Origin: Typha latifolia
Lineage: Eukaryota; Streptophyta; Magnoliopsida; Poales; Typhaceae
Direction of reading: 5' to 3'
Length of the DNA: 64,000 nucleotides
NCBI GenBank assembly: GCA_019914945.1
Contig: CM034108.1
Span: forward strand, 5,838,001-5,902,000
Shown here piece by piece: positions 21,924-34,370 of this stretch. Within the stretch, counting starts at the first letter, position 1. Each line of letters starts with the position of its first letter. Both the position numbers and the translations under genes were made by a program. The notes beneath the pieces are model-generated. The model was not told where the DNA came from. It searched no databases and was given only the letters and a program-made list of their open reading frames with translations.

Positions 21924-24674
21924 TGTAACAACCCAATTCAAAAAAAAAAACTGGTTGCATGGCACGACGTGGCCGGCCACAATGTAGCCGGCCTCGTGCC
22001 ATGCAGTGGCTGGAGGGGAGCGTGCCACGCCCCCCTCGCATCGCCGCAGCCAACCGGCTACGGGCAACTGGCCGCGGTGGGCCCCAGCGCCGCCGCAGCC
22101 ACCGCCAAGACCCCCCACCGCCTTCCCTCTCTCTTTAAATATCGTTTTCTCTCTCTCTCTCTCGATCCTCTCTCTCTCTCTCTCTCTCTCTCGCCGAGGC
22201 CGGTCGCTGCCATCGCCACCTCCACGAGCGCCGGTGAGCTCTTTCTCCCTCTCTCTCTTCTTCTCTCTTTTTCTCTCTCCCTCTCACTATCCCTCTCTCT
22301 CTCTCTTTCTCTCTTTCTCTTTTTCTTACTTTGGGCGTGGGCTCGTCGGAGCCGAGCCGCCGGCGAGAGGCCGGCAGCTGGTTGGCCACCAGCTGCCGGT
22401 GCCCTCCCCGCCGACTCGGTTCCGCAGTTCCCTCCCCTCCTCTCTTTCTTCTCTTCTTCTCTTCTCTTTTCTTCTTCTTCTTCCTTCTTTCTTCTTCCTT
22501 TCTTCTTCTTCTTCCTCAGTTGCTTCTCCTCCTCTTATTTTCTGCAACAGTGTTGGGCTCGCCCTAGCACTGTAGCAGGCTAGTGCTAGGCTTGAGCCCA
22601 GCATTGTAGCAGAGATCCTTTATCCTTTTAATTTTATTATTTATTTATTTATGTATTTCTGTCTTAATTAATACAAATAGATTTAGACATTATTTATTTT
22701 AATAATAATACACATTCATCATTATGATTATTATTAATTAAAGTTTATTGATGATTAATTAAGTTATAAACTATTACACATAAATATAGGTAATACTTAT
22801 ATTTATTTATTTGTTTATTTATTTATTTACTTATATGTATATTAGATTAATAGATAGATTTGTAAATTAAAATTATTAGATTTATATTCTAATATTCTTA
22901 TGATATACATTTTAAGTAATTCTATTAATTTATTATACATTATTATTTTGTAACAAATAAGATAATGACTACATAGTCCCAAATTAATCAAGATATAATT
23001 TAATTATAATTAGGTTTTTATCTATATTTATATTTTATTTATAATAAAAATCTAGCCAATTATAAAATTAAGTAGAAATTCTAAAATCTAATAAATCATC
23101 ATATTTTACTCGAACGGATTATAATGGGATCAACAACTAACTTTATGTTACTTAAACATTTTTAGATCCCGAACCCCTTATTTGAGACCCCGTGGACCTT
23201 GCTAACGAGAAGTGTCACAAGGTTGATGGGCAGATATAAGGGATACGTGGTCTGTATCTTCGGATCAGGGTGAGTAGTCTTATCCCCTAGACATCTTTCT
23301 CAAATTATGATATATTATATCTTATGTACACGCATGTTTTGACCTCTAGCATGATTATATGATTTTATCTAGAGATGATTACAATCGAGCATATTTTATT
23401 ATGCATTCGATTATGCTGATTTGAGATATGAGTACATTGGTGATATATATAGAGATGATTAGAGATGATTCTACTGTTATGATTGTTTACCAAGTTGATA
23501 TGTAGCATGAGTATGCATGTAATAGATTAGCATGAGTATGCATGTGTTGACAATACAGTTGGAGATTATATTGCATCATTTTCTCTTGACTCCTATTCCA
23601 CCTAAATTCCTGTTATGCAGGGTATGGTTATATTTGAGATATTCCTTGCCGATGGCAGAGTATGCTCGGAGCCTTCGGGCATGATGTTGAGACCGGGTAC
23701 CGGGTGTTGACTGTGCACAGTGGTCTAGTATGATGATATTATATCGAGATAGTGGTGATGATTATGATGTTGAGAAATGCATATGATTTCATTATCATTT
23801 GATTACCTGATTATCGAGTAGTCAATATTCATCATATATGATTGCATTTGATATCATAACGTGGTCATGATCAGCATGCATCATGTGTCATATTTGAGAG
23901 AGTTATGATGATAGTATGATACGGAGATTTGTTTACTCATGGTCGAGGATTATATATTTGTATGAGTTATGACATATTATATACTTTTCATTTATATATT
24001 ATTGGGGATACATTCATATACTCATTCATGACATGATACTCTTTCTGATTCATATTATCCAGTACATAATTTACTCTCTATTTGGCATCACTGATTCGGG
24101 GTAAGGTCTATTCACTGAGCTTTTTGCTCATGACTCTCTTTATTTCTTTTCTAACTCATCAGATTTGTGGTACGTGATAGCAACCTGAGATATCTTGAGA
24201 GGATATTTTAGAGTAATGATGAGGTGAGCTATTGATGCGAGACGGTATAGAAGATAGTTTAACCAGACATTGAGTTGTATCGTTGTTTGTTATATTTGTA
24301 CCTTATTGTATCAGATGATGATTTATATAGTATATGTAAGATTTTATAGCACTCGTGTATCAGTTGTTTAGTTGTATCTTGATGGTTTATTGTGGCCTGT
24401 GTGGGCCCTACCAGATTATGTAGTGATCTAGTGTATATTATTATGGAGTTGGATATTCATATGCTAATAAGTTTATTTGGTCGATAGTATAATGTATTTG
24501 GTGATAGATTATGTGATCATGGATAGGTTCATAGGTTTTATTTAATTATGTCATGATTATATGTGCACAGGAGAGTATCTGTGCGTGACGGGCCCCGCCC
24601 CGACTGTCGCGTGCGGCGCGTGTGCCATGTGGGCGCGTGGGCGTGCACGTGCCGTGCCGGACGGGGGCGTTACA
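21924..24674 (+). mobile_element. Solo LTR, 2.75 kb, Ty3/Gypsy-like, with target-site duplication
   Basis: It starts TGTAACAACCC and ends GGGGGCGTTACA, so the termini are inverted (TGTAAC/GTTACA). It is flanked by a perfect 5-bp duplication TTAAC (21919-21923 and 24675-24679). There is no internal gag-pol and no second LTR, so this is a solo LTR left by recombination between two LTRs. The length and the TGTAAC...GTTACA ends fit long-LTR plant Ty3/Gypsy elements. The open frames within 21969-22604 sit in GC-rich and CT-rich sequence and look like chance. Confidence 0.88.
22137..22330. repeat. CT-rich low-complexity tracts within the solo LTR
   Basis: Two pyrimidine tracts dominated by CT dinucleotides, at about 22148-22192 and 22228-22330, separated by a GC-rich stretch. 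They lie shortly after a TATA-like 'tttaaatat' (22134-22142), where the transcription start of the retroelement would be expected. Confidence 0.7.
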
Positions 24675-24679
24675 TTAAC

Positions 24680-25511
24680 ACTCTTACCTTTTACATATTT
24701 AAAATCTAAACCCCAATTATTTTATTTTTTTTCTTTTTTTTTTTTTCTTTTTTTTCCTTTTTTTTATTTTTTTAGAGAAGAATTGATGACTACTTATTAA
24801 AATTTATTAAAAATAAATATTAAATACATTTTACCTTCTATACTTATGTCAAAAATCATTTTACCCATATAGTTCAAAGTATCTCAAATCAATCCCATTG
24901 TTAGTTTTTCTATCCAAATTAACTACGCGCCTAAAAAATATCTAAATTGGAATTGTGAGTTGAATTAGCTAAATTTCTAATTTTTTTATAGACAAAATTA
25001 TGTTTTTCCTTATTTTTTTAATAGTTCAATTATATCTAATTTCTTAGCGTCCAAGCTATTTTTATTTAATAATATGCTAGGATATATAAGGATAACGAGA
25101 GTGGAGTGAAGCCTTAGATACGAGCTTGTCAACTAAGAGAGAAAAGAAAAAATATCTAAAACATAAATCTACATCAAACCAAAACATAGAAAAATGATCC
25201 AATATATACAAGGGAGGAAACAGAGATGGCGATTACCACAAGTTGGCGATTACCACAAGTTAATAACCACAGTGGGCAATAAGATAAAATTGAGATCAGT
25301 GAGAAATTTTTAAATAGCAAATTTTTTTACTACTAAATATCAAAGCTCCTATTTAGCATATGATAGACAAAACTATAGATAAAAGAATATTTATGGCATA
25401 CAAAGAGATCAAGAGTAGAGTGGGCCTTGATTTACAAGAGCGGGGGCCTTGATTAAACCTGTAAGTTTTATCAAGTGAGCAATCCAGGACATAATCTTAT
25501 AAATTATAAAT
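24680..25511. other. AT-rich intergenic with a MITE fragment
   Basis: No gene. About 24810-24970 resembles one end of the MITE at 56828-57250 ('aaatacattttacctt', 'caaaaatcattttaccc', 'gttagtttttctatc'). About 25100-25260 holds degenerate units with 'caactaagagagaaaag' and a doubled 'ggcgattaccacaagtt'. Confidence 0.4.
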
Positions 25512-25681
25512 CTCTGAATGATAGAATAGCAGGAGCTCGCAACTAAGATAGAAAAGTAAAGTATATCTACAACCTAAATCCTCTAGTAATACCAAACTCT
25601 GAATGATAGAATAGTAGGAGCTCGCAACTAAGATAGAGAAGTAAAATATATCTACAACCTAAATCCTCTAGCAATACCAAA
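25512..25681. repeat. Two tandem copies of an 85-bp unit
   Basis: Both copies start CTCTGAATGATAGAATAG (25512 and 25597) and end with AATCCTCTAG followed by AATACCAAA; they differ at only a few positions. Weaker relatives nearby (25110-25190) suggest that the unit belongs to a longer decayed array. Confidence 0.85.
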
Positions 25682-27659
25682 ACAAGCATCAAAATTCTCA
25701 TAAAATGCACACTGTCTAAGGCATAGATAACAAGTTAGGAAATTTTGAAATAGCAACCTCTTTTTATATAATTTTCATACGCAACCCCAATTACTTTTTA
25801 ATATCTAAACTGAATTATTATATTGAAGATACTAAGCTTATCTGTTAAGATATAAAATAATATTGTGTTTTCATTTTTCATTTTATTTTACTTCTAAAAT
25901 ATCCTAGAGCGCAATTACAAAATTCAAATTTTCTAGAAAATATTTTTTAAATGTATTTTAGTAAATTTGGTTAAAGTGAGGTTAGATTATAAGGAAGGTG
26001 AAGAGCATGTTATTTTGGAACTTGAATAAAAGGGAAAATGGCAAACATTTTAGTATTTTCGATGGAATAATTTTGTTTAGAGATATTTTCTTTAATATGT
26101 GGTAGTTAGAACTAAATGGGGGTGATATGCCATTAATCTCGATTCTATCCCCTCGTCGATATAATAAAAATCGGATAATTTATTAACATCCAAAGGTAAA
26201 TATATATAGAAAAGAAGAGGTGTGCATAAGAGAAGAGGGCTTGGGGATAGAATGAGCTTTTCAATATAAGTCTCACACTTGTATACGATAGACAATACTA
26301 TAAATGAGTATATCAAATGAGAGGGGTGGCTTGTTAGCATAAAACTCACACTTGGCATACGATAGACAACATTGCAGATAAAAGAAGATATTAGGTTCGA
26401 GGGCATACAAGAAGATCAAGTGGAGTGAAGCCCTGAGTAGATTTACAAGAGTGAATTAACTAATAATTGTAACTTGATCTAAACCACAAAAATAGTAAGT
26501 ACTTAAGTTTAAAGGTTGAGCTAAATCATAAGCGACGAGTAATTTACGCAATTAAATTTATAGAAAAAAGGAGGGTTCAATTATAAATAACTCAAAAATG
26601 AGGTATTATTTGTATTATATGGATAGAATTTTGGAATAGAGTTCTCTAATTTATCAAGCATCCTTCATAGGAGATTCCTACATTATAAGCTACGAAAAAC
26701 AGAGTACTAGTAGTATGTTACAGTTATGGTTAGTTAGTTTAGTTTGAATAAGTAGAGGAGAATGGGAGGAGGAGGTGGATGTCACGGGGCGAGAACACCA
26801 CCATCCTGGGAGAGCAAGGGCCCTCCCCTCCATCCTACCAAAGAAATATAGTAGAGAAAACGAAACGAAACAAGGATATAAACTTGATAAAGACAGTATG
26901 TGTATTCTGAGGACAAATTGAGACTTGCTACATCGTCATATTATAAAATTAGGAACAGTTTAATGAGCTTTTAACTAACACCCCACATTTTATATTTTTG
27001 TAATCAAAACCCATTACCGCCACCTCTTTCTATCTATAGTTTCATATTTTAAACTAGCAAGTATTTAAAAAATGTATATATATATATATATATAAGTTCA
27101 TTTCATACGCTGACTTAACTTCTTAAACTGCTACAACTTAGTTTTGATAGTTTCACTAGATATATTAAAAATAAGTCAAAATAATCATAGAAAAATGGGC
27201 AAATAAAGTTTACTATATTATAGTTTGGCTCGACTTTAGTATACCCTTATATTATGAGTTAGGTATCTCTGTTTTGAACCAAATTGCAGCCGTTAGATTT
27301 TTCAATTTAAAACTGAACATATTTGATTTGAATTTAAATCCTGAATGGGGTTAGCTAGCCTTATTTTAAAACAAGATTTAGAAAGTTTGAACTAAGCTAA
27401 AAAAATGCAGAGTTTGTTTATGAACTAGGCTAAGAGTATAATTACTTTTAGTATTATGTGAAAAAGGTGTTGGAGCAAAATAGATAATGTAAAATTAATG
27501 GACCAAAATATCCTTTGACTTTAACTTTCATGATATTAGATAAAATTATTATTTTTAAATAAAATTAATTAGTTAAAGTTTAAAAATATATAAAAAATTT
27601 GCATTTTTTGTAAGAAAAAATATCTTATTGTGGGCTTATTGGCTTACACATTTGTAAGC
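25682..27659. other. AT-rich intergenic, no gene recognised
   Basis: The phrase 'gcatacgatagacaa' with variants ('cata(t/c)gatagacaa') recurs near 25358, 26283 and 26347, with 'caagagatcaagagtagag' or 'caagaagatcaagtggag' following at two sites, so part of this is another decayed repeat. The 104-residue open frame on the minus strand at 26092-26406 has no recognisable motif. Confidence 0.4.
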
Positions 27660-28820
27660 TTGCAAGTGCTATTAGACTTGTGAGCTTGATACGATTCGAT
27701 TCATATTAGCTCCACTCGTGACATTGGTTCATTGTATTGAGCCTATTTATCTAATTAAGTTTGTTAGAAGTAATAAAAGCATTTTTGTCAAGGCACATTC
27801 GAATGCAAGGATTACCTTCGAACGGGGATGTAAACATCTGCACACGTTCGCAAAAATAGATAACACAAATTGTGTGTTCAAAGGGAATAGGGCCGTTTGA
27901 ACGTGGTCGTTTGAACGCCTACATACGTTCGCATCAACAAAGATGGAAACTCCGCGTTTGAATGCGATCGGGCGCGTTCGAACACACTGCAACAAAAGTG
28001 TGGGTTTTGTTAGGGTTTGTTAGAGTTGTTTAACTCAGTTGATGAATCCTTAGGGTGAGCCTTCATAAATATGTGGAGGAAACCCTAATTGGAGTTTATC
28101 TTAGATAATTGAATTGGCTTTGGCGTTCATCTCTCTCTCTACTTGTTCTAGCCATTGACGCCCTCTCCCACCTCACTTTTTTTACCGCCCAACTCTTTAG
28201 TCAGCTTCTTTCAGCTTCTAACTCCCCTCTTCTATAACAACTTTTCTCCTTTCACACTAAGGAGTTACTCTAGCATTTAACTAACCATTGGAGGGCTATC
28301 AAAGTAGGATTTAATTGACTTTTGGCCACTGTTTGATCCATATCTTAATATCTAACCATCCAAATAATGTGATCTTGGATTCATTGGAATCTCTCTCCAA
28401 GAGCGACAACATATCCACAATTTAGGAGGATCCGTCGATTAGATTGTTTGCAGATCCCTTCAAAAGTTATGAGTTTTATCGAGTCTAGAATCGTTGTAGA
28501 TTCGACTAGGCCAATTCATAACAACTACTATCAGAGCCAACGTTCCTCGGACCGTCATGGCTACAACAAGATCAAAAGCGGCTAAGCAAATAAGCGATCA
28601 AGGCTTGGAGATGGACCACATGGCTACATCAAGATCTCCATCCCTTTAGAGTTCACGAGGACGGAAAAAGGGCCCTCCTGATCTCGCACAAACCCTCACA
28701 TTCATGGTGCAAACATTGTTGGAGATCAAGGCCACCCTTGCGGACATGAACCAATCTCCTCTAAGGCGTACCCCTAGCATCATTGAAGACATGAAGAATG
28801 CCCTTACTAGAATGAAGGTT
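27660..28820 (+). mobile_element. LTR retrotransposon fragment: LTR, primer-binding site and gag start
   Basis: An LTR-like segment rich in TTCGAACG-type words ends at about 28523 (CATAACA). It is followed by CTACTATCAGAGCCAACG, which resembles the tRNA-Met primer-binding site TGGTATCAGAGCC. From 28557 a gag-like frame begins MATTRSKAAKQ and stops at a TAG near 28647, and a related frame continues to about 28810 (MVQTLLEIKATLADMN). The rest of the element is gone. The start of the LTR is uncertain. Its LTR belongs with the copies at 41233-42028 and 45930-46709 by the TTCGAACGC/TTTGAACGC words, but that link is weaker than the match between those two. Confidence 0.55.
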
Positions 28821-28959
28821 TGTTCTTTTATTACTTATTGTCATATGATGTTTTTTTTTCAGGAAATGGATGCAAAATTCTAATCTCAGTCCTAAACCCA
28901 AAAAAAATCTAAGCCTAAATATAATAATAATAAAAATAAATACATAACAAAATAATAAA

Positions 28960-30150
28960 AATTGCGAGCATGGCATATAGGCAGCAAGCAGGGGGTGCCA
29001 CGCAAACCCCCACTACTGTTGCTGTAGCCAACCAACTAGGCCACTCAGTAGTGGGTCCTGCAACCACCATCGCAACCGCTAACCTCCCTCTCTGCCTTTA
29101 CTCTCTCTCTCCATCTGGATCTCCCTCGTTCTCCTCTCCTTCAACCTCTCTCTAGTTTTCTCAGATTGCTAATGTTGGCCTCCTCGATTAGTTGTCATCG
29201 TCATTGCCAAGTTGCCATTGCTAGTGAGGCTTCTTCCCCTTTTTTCTTCTTGTCTATCTTCCTCCTCTTTCCCATATGGTTGGGTTTGCAGAAACTGAGA
29301 CCCTCCCTATCAGCCCAACTCCACCTTTCTCTTCTTCTTTTTCTTCTTCTTATTCTAGCCGTTGGCATAGCACTATAGCATTGACACACCTATATTTCTC
29401 TTATTATAAATTATTTATTTTATTTAGCTAATCCAAATTAGATTTTTAGGCGGTTAATTATTTCATGAAGATATACTTAGTAACATGGGTATTAGAAAAT
29501 ATAATTAGTATAATTTATAAATAGTTGCACATAAATATATTTATAACCTTCATATATTTTTATTAGATTAACACGTCTTTATTAATTATAATTATATATA
29601 TATATATAATTCCAATAACTTATTATGTACTGTTATGCATGGACAAATAGTAGGCTTACTTATTGATTATATTACATGATTAAGTAAAGACTATTTTATA
29701 CGTAATTTTAATTAATTAAGAAAAAATAGTAATCACAAAATAATTAAATTACAAATAGATATGGTAAGTACTATGTATTTTAATTATATTTATATATTTA
29801 ACCATTACATATATAAAAAGATATTAGCAAACCTAGAGATACTATTGAGTAAATATCATTTATAATAATAAGAGCACATTAATATTTTATCTTAATTAAA
29901 TATATTGTATAATATTAGTTACTTAATAACAGTAAAAAGGATAATTAAGAACATAATAAATTATTATATTTTATACAAATGAGTCCTAATTAGATAAATT
30001 TGAACTATTTAAATAATTTCAGATGCCAAACCTCTTATTTGAGACCTTATTGCCAACAATGAGTTCATATTTTGCTGACGAATATGTATTTTATGTCTTC
30101 TCATCGATGGTGAGTAGTCTTACCTCATAATAACTTTCTCACCTATGCAG
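28960..30150 (+). mobile_element. Diverged, truncated relative of the long solo LTR
   Basis: It follows the layout of 21950-23300: a GC-rich opening with 'gtgccacgc', a CT-rich tract, a long AT-rich middle, then 'accccttatttgagacc' (here 'acctcttatttgagacc') and 'ggtgagtagtcttacc'. The TGTAACA start and the last third of the LTR are missing. It is clearly older than 21924-24674. Confidence 0.65.
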
Positions 30151-30174
30151 ACAATTTTTTTTATTTATTACAAT

Positions 30175-30560
30175 GCGTACCTTAGCAAATATAAAAACTT
30201 ATATTTTGTTTAGTCTATGCACATAATTTACATATTTGATTCACATGACTTTTTACTATTTTCGAAGTTTACCTTAGTTAATATGAAAGTGAATATTTTT
30301 TATTTTGTGCACATAATTTATATAGACGATGCATATAAATTTTGGACTAATTTTGATTAGTAACCTTGATTAATATAGAAGCGCATCTTTTATATAATAT
30401 TTGCACATAATTTATATAGGTAATGCACATGATCTTTTAGTAGATTTCAATACATATTTTGGCTAATATAAAACAACACCATTTATATAATTTTTATGCA
30501 TAATTTACATAAGTGACGCAAAGTACTATTTTATAAAACCACGCACTTTTGTAAAATTAA
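30175..30560. repeat. Degenerate tandem array, about four units of ~90 bp
   Basis: Each unit has 'acctta/acctt(g)a' + 'taatataa' + 'gcacataattta(c/t)ata' + 'atgcacat'. The same kind of words recur in another array at 35025-35345. Function unknown; this is probably decayed satellite-like sequence. Confidence 0.6.
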
Positions 30561-30620
30561 AGTGTGCACTTTGTGATAATTCTACTTAAACCTCTTGAGC
30601 TATTACTCTTTTTCGCATAA

Positions 30621-31126
30621 TGTTACGATCCGACCACATGGGTTAAGTCAAGTCAAGTTAGTTACTTAGCTTTATTTTATTATTTTAAAATTTAAATAAA
30701 TCGGATAATCTACATGTGGATTCAATCTATTAGGGATTTTTACTCCTATAAATAGATCATTGATGAAATATGAGATTAGCTAAGTTATTATTTTCATCAT
30801 TATATTTTACTATAGTCGTTAGATCGCCTTTATCTTTCTAAGAGTAGATCAGAGCCGTAGAAGCATCCCGATCTTCCAAATCCTAGCCACCTTCCTCCAC
30901 CAGTAGCCACCCTGTCTTACGGCCATCCACCACTCTCCGACGACTGTCGCAACGTCTTACTATTCTACCCTACTTTGACCTTGCTCTACTATTTTAACCA
31001 TAACTTTCCATTCGGATATCTAATTGACTTCATTCGAAAGCCATTAGACTCAGAACTTTCAAGATTACTATCATTCAAAATTAGGATCATCCTTTGGATG
31101 GATCGCTCCAGATCGGGTTTGTAACA
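30621..31126 (+). repeat. 5' LTR of copy B
   Basis: 506 bp, TG...CA ends, with 'ccaccttcctccacca' near its middle, shared with the 3' LTR (33605-33625) and with the LTRs of copy A. A 'tataaata' TATA box lies near 30752-30763. Confidence 0.8.
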
Positions 31127-32492
31127 TTGGTATCAAAGTCAACGTTCCTCGGACAATGATTATCACGCAATCCAAGACGAAAGTGGAAGGAGCGACTATG
31201 GAGGATCAAGAACTCATCTCCATTCCTATAGGAGTTTCTCTGGTGCCCCCTCTCCCATAGAAATTGTTGACGACAAGCTGCCAGCATAGGCAAAAGCATT
31301 TTTTAAAGAATTTTCAGCCGAGTCAAAAGAGAACGCGAAGGAGATGCAAACTGCCCTCAAAGACTCGATCCAGGCCTTGACAGAGGTCCTACTAGTCGCC
31401 TTTCACCGACCTATGCTGCCAACCACAATGAAATCTGGCCAACTGCGGCTAGAAAACTCCACTCGTGAGGGAGGTGAAGGGGAGACCCAAACCGCAGCAA
31501 CCATGACTCCTTTGGCCATGGTGGAGGCCTCTGTCCACTGTAGACCTAGAACATCGTTCACGAGACGTTGGAGCAGTTGGCCGCGACAGTCCTAATGTCA
31601 TCTTCTCCACCCGTAGTGGGAGCTAGGGCTAAAAATCCTAGCTTCCACCAACGGCGATCCAGGCCCCACCAGTACGGAACTCCACGTCTAACACATTCCT
31701 CAGACCACCTATATTCGAGACATGGCCTCTATTCGCACCAACAACCGTCAAAAGACCACCAACGACAGTGCTTATCGTTGTAGCAATCCCGTGTTGGTGA
31801 CCGCGGGTCTGGCGCTCCCATGACCACCGGTGTAGCGGTCGAGTGGCCGAATTTGATAGCTACAACCGTAGGGTGCTACCCTTACATTTGGGCGACTCTG
31901 TCGTGGCTTCCTACTGCCGCTGCTCTGAAGTAGTGGGGCCACGGGCTCCTTTCGCAGTTGTCGGGGCTGGTGGACCTACCGGGTGATGTGCCATGGCAGC
32001 CGTTATAGCCACTCAAGCCCGAGCTCGATAATTGGTTTCCACTACCGCTCGCCACCGTTCCACCGCCGCGAGAACCAACAAGGGGCTAACTGTCGATGAC
32101 CCACGACCGAACCCAGCTGTTGCCGCCCCCATGCAACCTATGGCAGCGCCCCTAGGCTGAATTTCATATTCAGCCCTAGGGTTAGAGTTAGGTTATTTGC
32201 ATGAAGGTGATGAAGTGCGTGATTTCTGAGGTAGGCCAAATTTTTGCGTATCGGTTCAACCATCTCGTGTAAACAGTTTGGAACCCATGAATATGACCCT
32301 GAGCATGAGTACGAGCCCGAGCCCAAGGATAAATTGTGGAATGACTTGATGGGCCCGTGTTAGACTGAGCCAAATTCGCGTGCATCCTAGGTGCAACATG
32401 AGCTGAACCTATGGGCCTATGACTCACGAGACCAACCTTGACCCCAAGGTCACTTCGCCCGCGATGACATACCATAATTTGGGATCTGAGCT

Positions 32493-33240
32493 CAAACTGT
32501 GAAGCTTGATTTCCCAAAATTCTTTAGAGGAGACTCGTTGTGTGTGGACTCGACCATGGAACGCCCGACCTATTTAGCAAAGCAATTTTTTATGTACTAT
32601 GGCACACCCAACCATCAGAAGTTCCAGCTAGCCTTATTTCACTTGGAGGGCATGGCGATCAGGTGGTACCAGTTAGTTGAGTGGACTCGACCATTAGAGT
32701 CTTGGCAGGAATTTGCGGATGCGATTTGTGCTCAATTCAGTCCGACCCAATATGAAGACTTTCATGCCATGTTGACTAAACTGACTTAGTCAACAATAGT
32801 TTGAGCTTACCTGAAGGAGTTCGAGTAGATATGCAACTGAGTCACTAACTGGTCTAACTCGACCCTGAAGAGTATCTTCATTAGTGGGCTCAGACCTGAC
32901 ATTCAGGCTGATGTCAAGGCTTTGAGGCCCATTACTTCTGACGAGGTCTTCTCCTTAGCTATTATGTAGTCCAAGTTGGATTAGTTGAACCAAATCTGTA
33001 AGCCCACGACCTACTAGAGACGGCATTTGCCCCGACTAAGCTTGCACCGACGGCTCATCCTAATCAATAGATGATCTCACGCCTCTTTGTACCCAACGAC
33101 TTGAAAGAGCGCCGAAGAAAAAGCTTGTGTTTTTACTATGATGACCAATTTACCGCCGGCCATAAATGCAAGCACCAGCTAGTCCATGTCATATTCCTAG
33201 GTGGACTCAAGGAAGATGAACATGAATCCACTAATTAGCA
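32493..33240 (+). pseudogene. Retrotransposon gag protein (broken)
   Basis: The frame from 32499 gives KLDFPKFFRGD, then FFMYYGTPNHQKFQLALFHL, AIRWYQ, SWQEFADAICAQF and FHAMLTKL. After in-frame stops it continues AYLKEFE, then FISGLRPDIQADVKALRP. This is the Retrotrans_gag domain of plant Ty3/Gypsy elements. A zinc-knuckle relic follows at about 33118-33175 (LCFYYDDQFTAGHKCK): the second Cys of the CxxC pair is Tyr, as in copy A. Several TAG codons interrupt it, so it is non-functional. Confidence 0.8.
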
Positions 33241-33975
33241 CGACAAGTTGTATGAGTATAAAGACATGAAAGACTAGTCACTTTGAAGACAAGATGTTGA
33301 AAGCTTGGTAGATTATTACGATCCGACCACATGGTTTAAGTCAAGTTAAGTCGAATAGAGTCAAGTTAGTTACTTAGCTTTATCTTATTGTTTTAAATTT
33401 CAAATAAATTGAATAATTCACGTATGGATCCAATCCGCTAGGGATTTTTACTCCTATAAATAGGAGTGGACATGTGTTTGATAAGATTATTGAAGGAATA
33501 TGAGTTTAGCTAAGTTATTATTTTCGTTCTTATATTCTAGTATAGCTGTTAGATCACCTCTATCTTTCTAGAAATAGATTATAGCTGTAGAAGCATCCTG
33601 ATCTTCTAAACGTAGCCACCTTCCTCCACGAGCAACCACCCTATCTTATGGCCGTCCACCACCTTCTGACAAGCACCGCAACATTAGGACTAACTTAATA
33701 AAAAGATAAATGAGTAATTTGATGGGTATTATTGAGTAGTTTGAGGACTAAATGAGTAAAAGAGGTCCTTATTTGCTATTTGAAAACTGAAGAACTCAAA
33801 ACTACCAATACAATAACTAGGGGCTTTTTTCATGCAAATTGCCCATGATATGCAAATATTAAAAATATATGATATAAATCACAAATAAGTGAAAATGTTT
33901 AGTGTCAAATGTAAATTTACATTTATTTTAATTTGTAGATATATAAGAGAGAAAAAGCTTTCAAATTTATTCTTA

Positions 33976-34370
33976 AAACATGCTTTATTTACTTTAGGAA
34001 TAAAGTCAATTCTAGAATAATTATTCATCTTTATTATTCCCAAAATGAGGTATTTATTATAGAAATAATTATTCTTATGTTTATTTGTATTCTGAAATAA
34101 GGGTGTAATAATTAACTTTAATGTAATATAAAGTAAAATATTTTCTTTTTTATGAAATTATCATAAATACCATTTTGATTTGATATAAAGTTTGATGAAA
34201 TATATATCATGAGTAAATTAGTAATTGAGTTAGTATATGGTATAAGATGTAATTTTGATGAATTATATTAATATTCTAGGATGAGGTTATTGCGATGTTC
34301 AAATGTTATTCTGGAGTAAGAGATTGTATTTCAAAGTAAGTATAAAATTATTACTAAAGTGAACGAGGGC
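33976..34370. mobile_element. PIF/Tourist-like MITE (putative)
   Basis: Flanked by TTA on both sides (33973-33975 and 34371-34373). The right end, read on the minus strand, is GCCCTCGTTCACTTTAGTAA. The left end has TTTACTTTAGGAATAA, giving a partly matching inverted repeat. The TTA target and the 'TTCACTT...AATAA' terminus are like those of the larger element at 57985-59262. The outermost bases of the left end match poorly. Confidence 0.5.

Larger units (their letters stand above)
30621..33683 (+). mobile_element. Gag-only LTR retroelement, copy B (TR-GAG type)
   Basis: The 5' LTR at 30621-31126 starts TGTTACGATCC and ends TTTGTAACA. The next bases, TTGGTATCAAAGTC (31127-31140), are a tRNA-Met-type primer-binding site. 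The 3' LTR begins at 33314 (TATTACGATCC, first G changed) and is cut at about 33683, some 130 bp short. Between the LTRs there is a gag body and a zinc-knuckle relic, then directly the 3' LTR: no pol. The same family lies at 14794-17839 in opposite orientation, with similar total length. Confidence 0.78.

Noticed and set aside
21969..22604. Overlapping open frames of 78-204 codons on both strands
   Set aside because: They lie in the GC-rich and CT-rich start of the solo LTR. Their translations are runs of Leu/Ser/Phe or Arg/Glu from simple sequence, with no domain.
25512..25681. Repeat array as a CRISPR-like structure
   Set aside because: Two adjacent copies without spacers in a plant genome; a simple tandem duplication.
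26092..26406. 104-codon minus-strand frame with hydrophobic stretches
   Set aside because: AT-rich, composed of decayed repeats, no recognised motif and no upstream gene signals.
31127..31140. tRNA-like match at the primer-binding sites (also 17303-17316 and 28524-28541)
   Set aside because: Short complements to tRNA-Met directly after LTR ends are retroelement primer sites and not tRNA genes.
31344..31783. Plus-strand frames of 71-83 codons within gag-only copy B
   Set aside because: They lie between the leader and the gag body, change frame relative to copy A, and show no domain; this is probably decayed gag leader sequence.
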